From Alphaproteobacteria bacterium (lineage in GTDB: Bacteria; Pseudomonadota; Alphaproteobacteria; Rhizobiales; Aestuariivirgaceae), in assembly GCA_005884715.1 (NCBI GenBank), contig VAZZ01000305.1:1-20940 (forward strand): 20,940 nucleotides of DNA, written 5' to 3'. Every line of letters starts with the position of its first letter. Positions within the stretch are counted from its first letter, which is position 1. Both the position numbers and the translations under genes were made by a program. Shown here piece by piece: positions 14,838-20,940 of the stretch. The notes beneath the pieces were generated by a model. That model had not been told where the DNA came from and ran no database searches. It saw only the letters and a program-made list of their open reading frames with translations.

Positions 14838-16015
14838 ACGACGTGACGCTGCTTCCGCCGCCGGGTCAACCGCTCAGTCATTATGTTTCGACGGCGCCGT
14901 TCGATCCCGCTTATGGCGAGGCGATGAGCGACCAGCAGAAGCGGGTGTTTCTTGCTTCGCAATGGAAGCTGATGTGGTGGAAATTCAAGCGCCATCGGCT
15001 CGCCCTCCTCTCCGCCATCATTCTTGCCTTTCTCTATACGATGATCATCATCGCCGAATTCCTCGCTCCTTATAATCTCGGAACCCGCAAGGTCGACAGC
15101 ATTTATGCGCCGCCGCAAAAAGTGCGGCTGTTCCATGACGGAAACTTCGTGGGACCATTCGTCTATGGCCGGACGGTCCAGCTCAATATGGATACGCTCA
15201 AGCGCGAATATAAAGACAACCCCAAGGATGTGCAGAAGCTGCGTTTTTTCTGTCACGGCGATGCCTACAAGTTCTGGGGCCTTGTCGACAGCAACTTGCA
15301 TCTGGTCTGCCCGGCCGAGCACGGCCAGGTCTTCCTGCTCGGCACCGACCAGCTTGGGCACGACTTGCTTTCGCGCATCATCTATGGCGCGCGCATCTCG
15401 ATGACCATCGGACTTTTCGGCGTCGCGGTGAGCTTCATCCTCGGCATCGTCATCGGTGGCATTGCCGGCTATCGCGGCGGCGTCGTCGACCTGGTGACGC
15501 AGCGGCTGATCGAAGTGCTGCAGTCGCTGCCCAGCATTCCCCTGTGGCTGTCGCTGGCGGCGATCATGCCGGTCACCTGGTCGCCATTGCTCGTCTATTT
15601 CGGCATCACCTTCATTCTGGGCCTTCTCGACTGGACCGGACTTGCCCGCGCGGTTCGCTCGAAACTGCTGGCGCTGCGTGAGGAGGACTATGTGCTTGCG
15701 GCACAGCTGATGGGTGCGAACGGAACCCGCATCATTGCCCGCCATCTGGTGCCTGGATTCATGTCGCATTTGATCGCCTCAGCCACCCTATCCATCCCCG
15801 GCATGATCCTCGGCGAAACCGCATTGAGCTTCCTGGGCCTGGGTTTGAGGCCCCCGATCGTCAGCTGGGGCGTGCTGCTCAACGAGGCGGCCAATGTCAA
15901 CGTGGTGGCCCTCTATCCCTGGCTCATGCTGCCTGTCGTTCCGGTCATCGTCGTCATATTGGCATTCAACTTTCTGGGGGACGGACTGCGCGATGCAGCC
16001 GATCCGTACAGATGA
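14834..16015 (+). CDS. ABC importer permease, DppC-like, with an enlarged periplasmic loop
   Basis: A 393-residue permease, clearly longer than DppC (about 300). A cytosolic N-terminus of about 55 residues includes the OppC_N-like WKLMWWKFKRHRLALLS, then helix 1 (about 56-77). It then has an unusually long periplasmic stretch (about 80-168) containing HDGNFVGPFVYG and two cysteines (C140, C159) before the classical LGTDQLGHDLLSRIIYGARI. The EAA loop is at about 286-303 (DYVLAAQLMGANGTRIIARH), and the family ending NFLGDGLRDAADPYR is intact. The two cysteines could form a periplasmic disulfide, which is inference. The enlarged loop may help dock the large binding protein. This is the last gene of the importer operon. 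No clear intrinsic terminator follows before 16110. Confidence 0.94.
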   Translation: MNDVTLLPPPGQPLSHYVSTAPFDPAYGEAMSDQQKRVFLASQWKLMWWKFKRHRLALLSAIILAFLYTMIIIAEFLAPYNLGTRKVDSIYAPPQKVRLFHDGNFVGPFVYGRTVQLNMDTLKREYKDNPKDVQKLRFFCHGDAYKFWGLVDSNLHLVCPAEHGQVFLLGTDQLGHDLLSRIIYGARISMTIGLFGVAVSFILGIVIGGIAGYRGGVVDLVTQRLIEVLQSLPSIPLWLSLAAIMPVTWSPLLVYFGITFILGLLDWTGLARAVRSKLLALREEDYVLAAQLMGANGTRIIARHLVPGFMSHLIASATLSIPGMILGETALSFLGLGLRPPIVSWGVLLNEAANVNVVALYPWLMLPVVPVIVVILAFNFLGDGLRDAADPYR

Positions 16016-16109
16016 AGGGGTGGATTCACCATAGGCGATGCTTGGTTGCATTCCTGACCTGTGGCATGGTCGGCGGCTTCGGGTCGGGTGAACCGAGAGA
16101 GGAGCGCTG

Positions 16110-17321
16110 ATGCGGCGGCTGGAACATGCCCGGATACTCATGTACAGCCACGACACGTTCGGTCTCGGCCATCTCAGGCGATGCCGGACGATTGCGCATT
16201 CGCTCGTCGAGAACTACCGGGGCCTCAGCGTCCTCATCGTGTCAGGCTCTACCATCGCCGGCGCCTTCGATTATCGCGTGCGCGTCGATTTCGTGAAGAT
16301 CCCCTCGATCATCAAACTGCATAATGGCGAATACACCTCGATCGACCGGCATACCGATCTGCACGAGACTCTGGAAATGCGCCAGGCAATCATCCGCCAT
16401 ACGGCCGAATCCTTCCAGCCCGACATGTTCATCGTCGACAAGGAGCCAATGGGCCTCAGGGGCGAGCTCGAGGAGACGCTGTCCTATCTCAAGACGCGCG
16501 GAACCACGCTTGTGCTTGGCCTGCGCGAAGTCATGGATGCGCCGCATCTGCTCAAGGCCGAATGGGCGAAACGCGACGTCCTGCGCAAGATCGGGATGTT
16601 CTACGATTCCATCTGGGTCTATGGACCGGCCGATTTCTACGATCCGCTTTCCGGCTTTGATGTGCCGCAGGCGGTGCGCTCGCGGATGCACTATGTGGGC
16701 TTCCTTGAGCGGCACCTGCCCCACAGCGACGTGTCGATGCGGGAGATCGAAAGCAACTACATACTGGCGACGACGGGCGGTGGCGGCGACGGCGCCGATC
16801 TCATCCACAATATCTTCGATGCTTATCATCATGACGAGGAGCTGAAGCATCGGATGCTTGTCGTGCTCGGTCCCTTCATGCCGGCGCGCAAGCGGCGCAA
16901 ACTCCTGAAGAAGGGCTCGTCCATCCCCCAAGTAGAGATCATCGAATTTGACAACCGCATGGAAAATCTGGTGGCAGGGGCGAGTGCCGTGGTCGGCATG
17001 GGCGGCTACAACACATTCTGCGAGATACTCTCCTTCGACAAACCGGCCTTGATCGTGCCTCGGATCACGCCGCGCGAGGAGCAACTCATTCGAGCCAAAC
17101 GGGCGGCCGAACTCGGCATCATCGACATGCTGCGGCCGGAGGAAGCTGAAGATCCTGTCCGCCTGGCCCAGGCACTGAAGCGACTGCCCGCTCGCATGCC
17201 CCCTTCGAAGGTCACGTCCAAACTCAAGCTCGACGGGCTTGAAAACATCACCGACCTCGTCGGCGAATGGCTCGAGCCCGGCTCGCAGAAGCGTCTCTCC
17301 GTCATCGAAGGCGGCAGCTGA
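16110..17321 (+). CDS. MurG-like glycosyltransferase (GT-B fold, GT28-like)
   Basis: A 403-residue GT-B fold protein. The N-terminal acceptor domain begins ILMYSHDTFGLGHLRRCRTI (10-29), with the MurG-like glycine-rich loop and HLRR. The C-terminal nucleotide-sugar domain has TTGGGGDG (221-228), a GMGGYNT segment (296-302) typical of the donor pocket, and the following EILSFDKPALIVP and PREEQLIRA. There is no signal or transmembrane segment, so it should be cytosolic or peripheral, adding a sugar to a lipid-linked or nascent glycan. Donor and acceptor are unknown. The ribosome site AGGAG (16100-16104) lies 5 bases before the ATG. It begins a block of three glycosyltransferases and an ABC exporter. 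It resembles the 18564 gene in organisation. Confidence 0.85.
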   Translation: MRRLEHARILMYSHDTFGLGHLRRCRTIAHSLVENYRGLSVLIVSGSTIAGAFDYRVRVDFVKIPSIIKLHNGEYTSIDRHTDLHETLEMRQAIIRHTAESFQPDMFIVDKEPMGLRGELEETLSYLKTRGTTLVLGLREVMDAPHLLKAEWAKRDVLRKIGMFYDSIWVYGPADFYDPLSGFDVPQAVRSRMHYVGFLERHLPHSDVSMREIESNYILATTGGGGDGADLIHNIFDAYHHDEELKHRMLVVLGPFMPARKRRKLLKKGSSIPQVEIIEFDNRMENLVAGASAVVGMGGYNTFCEILSFDKPALIVPRITPREEQLIRAKRAAELGIIDMLRPEEAEDPVRLAQALKRLPARMPPSKVTSKLKLDGLENITDLVGEWLEPGSQKRLSVIEGGS

Positions 17322-17331
17322 TTTTCCCCTG

Positions 17332-18567
17332 ATGGCGAAAATCGTCATTCTGCTCAAAGGCTATCCGCGTCTGTCGGAGACGTTCATTGCCCAGGAGCTG
17401 CTCGGGCTGGAACGTGCCGGCCATGACCTGGTCCTCATGTCGATGCGTCATCCCACCGACAAGAAGCGTCACCCGGTTCATGATGAGATCGCGGCTCCGG
17501 TCCGCTATCTGCCGGAATATCTGCATGACGAGCCCTGGCGGGTCGTCAGATCATGGTGGAAGATGCGCCGACATCGGAAATATCGGGTTCTACGCAAGGC
17601 CTTCCTCGCCGACTATCGAAAGGACAGGTCGCGCAACCGGGTCCGCCGCTTCGGCCAGGCGCTGGTACTTGCCGCCGAATTTCCGGTTGATGCCAATTGG
17701 CTGCACGCCCATTTCATCCATACGCCAGCCTCGGTTGCGGCCTATGCCAGCCTGATCCTCGACAGGGGATGGAGCTGTTCGGCGCATGCCAAGGATATCT
17801 GGACGTCGCCTGACTGGGATCTTCGCGCCAAGCTTGCGCAGGCGCGCTTCGTGGTAACCTGCACCAAGGCCGGCTTCGACAAGCTCAGAAGCCTGAGCGC
17901 CGATCCGTCCCGCATCCATCTGAGCTATCACGGCATCGATGTGACGCGCTTTGGACCCTTTACCGGCGATCGTCCGGCGCGCGATGGGTCCAGTGCCTTG
18001 GATCCGGTGATCCTCATGAGCGTCGGGCGCGCGGTGGAGAAGAAAGGCTATGCGGTCCTGCTTGACGCGCTGGCCTTGTTACCGAAGAAGCTCGCCTGGC
18101 ATTTCATCCATATTGGCGGAGGTGAGCTTCTTGGCAAACTCGCGGCGCAGGCCGAGGCGCTCGGCATTGCCGAGCGGATCGACTGGCAAGGATCGCGGGC
18201 GCAGGAGGAAGTGCTGGCGCAGTACCGCACGTCCGATCTCTTCGTCCTGGCCTGCCGCATCGCCAGCGATGGTGACCGCGACGGGCTGCCCAACGTCCTG
18301 GTCGAAGCGTCGAGCCAGCGGCTCGCCTGCATTTCGACGACGATCTCGGGCGTGCCCGAATTGCTGAGCGATGGCGTCAATGGCCTGCTGGTGGCGCCCG
18401 ACGACCCGCAAAGCCTGAGCAGCGCATTGGCCACGGCCATTCAAAGCCCTGAGCTCAGGCGCCGGCTCGGCGATGCGGCGGAAAAGCGTGTGCGCGAGGC
18501 CTTCGATCACCGGGCAAGCATCCGTCAGCTCACGGAGCTTTTTCGCTCGGCGAGAGGCGACAAATGA
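17332..18567 (+). CDS. Glycosyltransferase family 4 protein
   Basis: A 411-residue retaining GT-B glycosyltransferase. The N-terminus KIVILLKGYPRLSETFIAQE is the signature of colanic-acid/exopolysaccharide-type GT4 enzymes. HAHFIHTPASVAAY and SAHAKDIW follow in the N-terminal domain. The C-terminal donor domain has SVGRAVEKKGY and the GT4 block DGLPNVLVEASSQ, whose glutamate contacts the nucleotide sugar, then GVPELL and GVNGLLV. ATG 17332 begins the conserved sequence, 10 bases after the preceding stop; no ribosome site is visible, so coupling to the upstream gene is likely. The stop overlaps the next start (ATGA, 18564-18567). The likely role is adding one sugar in assembly of a surface polysaccharide. 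Confidence 0.93.
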   Translation: MAKIVILLKGYPRLSETFIAQELLGLERAGHDLVLMSMRHPTDKKRHPVHDEIAAPVRYLPEYLHDEPWRVVRSWWKMRRHRKYRVLRKAFLADYRKDRSRNRVRRFGQALVLAAEFPVDANWLHAHFIHTPASVAAYASLILDRGWSCSAHAKDIWTSPDWDLRAKLAQARFVVTCTKAGFDKLRSLSADPSRIHLSYHGIDVTRFGPFTGDRPARDGSSALDPVILMSVGRAVEKKGYAVLLDALALLPKKLAWHFIHIGGGELLGKLAAQAEALGIAERIDWQGSRAQEEVLAQYRTSDLFVLACRIASDGDRDGLPNVLVEASSQRLACISTTISGVPELLSDGVNGLLVAPDDPQSLSSALATAIQSPELRRRLGDAAEKRVREAFDHRASIRQLTELFRSARGDK

Positions 18568-19700
18568 GAGCGATGATCTATGTCCAGCACCTGCTCGGCA
18601 TCGGGCATTTGGCGCGTGTCAGCCGCATCGCCGTGGCGCTCGCGGGGGCCGGGATGGAGGTCGTGCTGGTCAGCGGCGGAACGCCTGTATTGGGCTATCC
18701 CGGCTCAGGCGTCCGGCTTGTCCAGTTGCCGCCAATAAGATCGCGCGATATGTCCTTTTCCGCCCTTGTCGATGCCGAGGGTGGTACGCTCAGCGATGAA
18801 TTCAAGGCAGTGCGCCGCGACCGCCTCATTGGCGAATTCGACGCGTTTCGGCCCGATATCCTCATTGTCGAGGCCTTCCCCTTTGGGCGGCGTCAGATGC
18901 GTTTCGAACTGCTGCCGCTGCTTCGGCATGCGAAGACGGCAGCGCGGCCGCCGCTCATTGCAAGCTCGGTGCGCGACATCCTGCAGGAGAACCGCAAGCC
19001 GGGGCGAGGCGAGGAGACACTGGGCCTGGTGCGGGACTTCTTCGACCTCGTGCTGGTTCATGGCGATCCCAATTTCGTGCGTATCGAAGACACGTTTCCA
19101 CTGGCCGCGCAGGTGGCCGACCGTCTCATCTATACGGGTCTCGTCGCCGGCGAGCGATCGTCATCGCCCGAGCGTTACGATGTCGTGGTGTCGGCGGGCG
19201 GCGGTATCGTTGGCCGCAGGCTCATCGCCGCAGCGGCCGGGGCGGCCAACTCGCTCATCAGGCAATGGCCGCTTTGGTGCATCATCACCGGTCCGCAATT
19301 TCCCACGGCGGAACGGACCGCCCTGGCGGCGGGTCTGCCGTCGGGTATCGTGCTAGAGACATTCCGCCCGGACTTTGCGGGCCTGCTCGCCAATGCGCGA
19401 CTTTCCATCTCGCAGGCAGGCTACAATACCGTCTGCGATATATTGCGCGCCCGTTGCCGTGCCATCCTCATCCCCTTCGCGGAAGGGGGTGAAACCGAGC
19501 AGAGTGCTCGTGCTCATCGTCTCGAGACACTCGGGATCGCTACGGTTGTGAGGGAAGACCAATTGACGCCTGAAAGTCTCAGCGAGGCCATGAAGCGGCT
19601 ACCCCCGCTCGCATCGCATAAGATCAATCTCGAGGGGGCCGCGGAAACCGCACGGATCGTGCTGGACCGGCTGGCAACCCGGCCAAAGCCCGGCGTATGA
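18564..19700 (+). CDS. MurG-like glycosyltransferase (GT-B fold), second copy in the cluster
   Basis: A 378-residue GT-B protein. The N-terminus AMIYVQHLLGIGHLARVSRI carries the same loop type (GxGHL) as the gene at 16110. The C-terminal domain shows VVVSAGGGIVGRRLI and SISQAGYNTVCDILRARCRA, followed by an FAEGGETEQ segment, as expected for a nucleotide-sugar pocket. The two proteins look like distant paralogues flanking the GT4 gene, and probably use different donors or acceptors. It is cytosolic, with no signal peptide. The start overlaps the GT4 stop by ATGA. The 134 bases after it, to the exporter start, contain no clear gene or terminator. Confidence 0.85.
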   Translation: MRAMIYVQHLLGIGHLARVSRIAVALAGAGMEVVLVSGGTPVLGYPGSGVRLVQLPPIRSRDMSFSALVDAEGGTLSDEFKAVRRDRLIGEFDAFRPDILIVEAFPFGRRQMRFELLPLLRHAKTAARPPLIASSVRDILQENRKPGRGEETLGLVRDFFDLVLVHGDPNFVRIEDTFPLAAQVADRLIYTGLVAGERSSSPERYDVVVSAGGGIVGRRLIAAAAGAANSLIRQWPLWCIITGPQFPTAERTALAAGLPSGIVLETFRPDFAGLLANARLSISQAGYNTVCDILRARCRAILIPFAEGGETEQSARAHRLETLGIATVVREDQLTPESLSEAMKRLPPLASHKINLEGAAETARIVLDRLATRPKPGV

Positions 19701-19834
19701 ATCTCGTAACTGCTGATTTACATGGATTTTCTGGCAGTAGCCGGGGGCTGGGTGATTTTGTATGCTGAAGCCAACAGTCATGCATCACCTCTCCCCCAAC
19801 CCCCATCATCCACGGCTCGAGCGTCCTTTCAAAT

Positions 19835-20940
19835 ATGGATAAGAATCTCGCCAAATATATCTGGACACATACGAGCCGGCAGCAGATCTGGATATTGTTC
19901 GTCATCCTCCTGTCGATGCCGACCTATTACATGTCGCTCGATCTGCCCAAGCAGATCGTCAACGGGCCGATCCAGGGCGATGGGTTCAACACGCCGGACA
20001 CCCAGCAGACCTTCCTGCGCCTGGTCATCGACCTCCCGGACTGGCTCGGCAAGGTTGAACCGGTCGTTCTCTTCAACGGGTTCGCCCTCGATCGATTCCA
20101 AATGTTGATGGCGCTCTCCGGCGCCTTCCTCTTCCTCGTTATCATCAACGGCCTCTTCAAATTCTACATCAACACTTATAAAGGCCGGCTCGGCGAACGC
20201 ATGCTGCGCCGCTTGCGCTTCCAGCTCATCGACCGGGTGCTACGATTCCCCCCCCAACACATTCAAGCGGGTGAAGGCGTCTGAAGTCGCCACGATGATC
20301 AAGGACGAGGTCGAACCTTTGGGCGGCTTCATTGGCGATGCCTTTGTCCAGCCGGCCTTTCTCGGCCTGCAGGCGGCAACGTCGCTGTTCTTCATTATCT
20401 TGCAGAATTTCTGGCTTGGCTTTCTCGCCGCCTTCATGGTCGGCATACAGGGCGTCGTCATCCCGAAGATGCGCCGCCGCCTCATCCTGCTCGGCAGAGA
20501 ACGTCAGTTGACCGCACGCCAGCTTGCCGGCCGGGTCGGTGAAATTGTCGACGGCATCTCATCGATCCATGTCCATGACACATCGAATTACGAACGTGCC
20601 GATATCGCAAGCCGCCTCGGGCGCATCTTCAAGATCCGCTACGACCTCTATCAATGGAAATTCTTCGTTAAATTCCTCAACATCTTCCTGGCCCAGGTCA
20701 CGCCCTTCCTGTTCTATGCGATCGGCGGCTATCTGGCACTCAGGGGCGAGCTCGATATCGGCCAGCTCATCGCGGTGATCTCAGCCTACAAAGACCTCCC
20801 GAGCCCGATCAAGGACCTGATCGACTGGGATCAGGATCGCCTTAATGTGCAAGTCAAATATGAGCAGGTCTATGAGCAGTTCCATGTCGACCAGCTCATC
20901 GAACCGTCAGTCCAGGCGCTGGCGCCTGAATCCGTGCCAC
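19835..20940 (+). CDS. ABC exporter, membrane-domain part, frameshifted and cut by the window end
   Basis: Start of an exporter-type ABC protein. The first frame (MDKNLAKYIWTHTSRQQIWI...) has a helix at about 18-34 and a second near 88-106, then YKGRLGERMLRRLRFQLIDR, a coupling-helix region of the exporter membrane domain. After VLRFP the annotated frame ends at a TGA near 20282. The neighbouring frame continues perfectly: NTFKRVKASEVATMIKDEVE, two further helices, GRVGEIVDGISSIHVHDTSN, and on to the edge. The switch is a run of eight C at 20248-20255; seven would restore frame. The ATPase domain lies outside the window. Following three glycosyltransferases, it probably exports their glycan. 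Whether the shift is real decay, slippage variation or sequence error is open. Confidence 0.8.
20248..20255 (+). repeat. C8 homopolymer at the exporter frameshift
   Basis: Eight consecutive C residues. The exporter frame needs TTC CCC CCC AAC, that is seven C; the extra C shifts frame and brings in a stop at about 20280-20282. Homopolymers slip both in cells and in some sequencing methods. Confidence 0.85.

Noticed and set aside
14243..15769. A 508-codon open frame on the minus strand
   Set aside because: Antisense across two overlapping permease genes with intact EAA loops; composition is rich in His, Asp and Arg without recognisable motifs.
16016..16109. Intrinsic terminator after the importer operon
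   Set aside because: Only a tiny GGTG-GATT-CACC hairpin is present and no T-run follows.
20240..20290. Programmed ribosomal frameshift in the exporter
   Set aside because: The gene normally needs one frame throughout, and no slippery heptamer with downstream structure is evident. A one-base difference in the C run is the simpler account.
1..20940. tRNA, rRNA, CRISPR, insertion sequence or prophage
   Set aside because: No cloverleaf-like sequence, regularly spaced repeats, transposase motifs or phage structural genes were recognised on either strand.

Overview
The window looks like chromosomal DNA of a GC-rich alphaproteobacterium, most likely of the order Hyphomicrobiales (Rhizobiales). The grounds are the family content: an OpgC-type acyltransferase, a ThiE-like/Sel1 gene pair, a rhizobial-style class III nucleotide cyclase, a fused Dpp/Opp-type importer ATPase, and MurG-like glycosyltransferases beside an ABC exporter. 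No RNA gene, CRISPR array, insertion sequence or phage gene was seen. All genes except the first lie on the plus strand, and no gene-free stretch exceeds about 220 bases.

Layout. (1) 15-1797: an SDR oxidoreductase on the minus strand, divergent from a RidA gene that overlaps a wrecked mlrC (M81 family) gene. (2) 1807-3354: a REP-like palindrome, then a ThiE-like gene overlapping a secreted Sel1-repeat protein. (3) 3572-6839: an OpgC-like membrane acyltransferase, a small secreted protein, and an acyl-CoA synthetase. (4) 6909-9972: a tightly overlapping trio of FkbM methyltransferase, class III nucleotide cyclase (interrupted by an in-frame TAG) and a secreted polysaccharide-lyase-like protein (two frameshifts). 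(5) 10055-16015: a complete SBP_bac_5-type ABC importer made of a fused double ATPase, a binding protein and two permeases, with ATGA overlaps at two of its three junctions. (6) 16110-20940: three glycosyltransferases (MurG-like, GT4, MurG-like), then an ABC exporter that has a C-tract frameshift and runs off the window.

How the genes fit together. Much of the window concerns glycans: OpgC-like modification, FkbM methylation, a secreted lyase, possible oligosaccharide uptake, glycan assembly and export. A reasonable inference is a cell-surface polysaccharide locus in which blocks 4 and 6 make, decorate, export and trim a glycan. The cyclase embedded in the FkbM-lyase operon may add nucleotide signalling. 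The cyclase is unusual because both positions that normally recognise the base are serine.

Four genes carry inactivating-looking lesions: mlrC, cyclase, lyase and exporter. The mlrC lesion includes a large internal deletion and is real decay. The single-base lesions could be decay or sequence error and should be checked against reads before functional conclusions are drawn.
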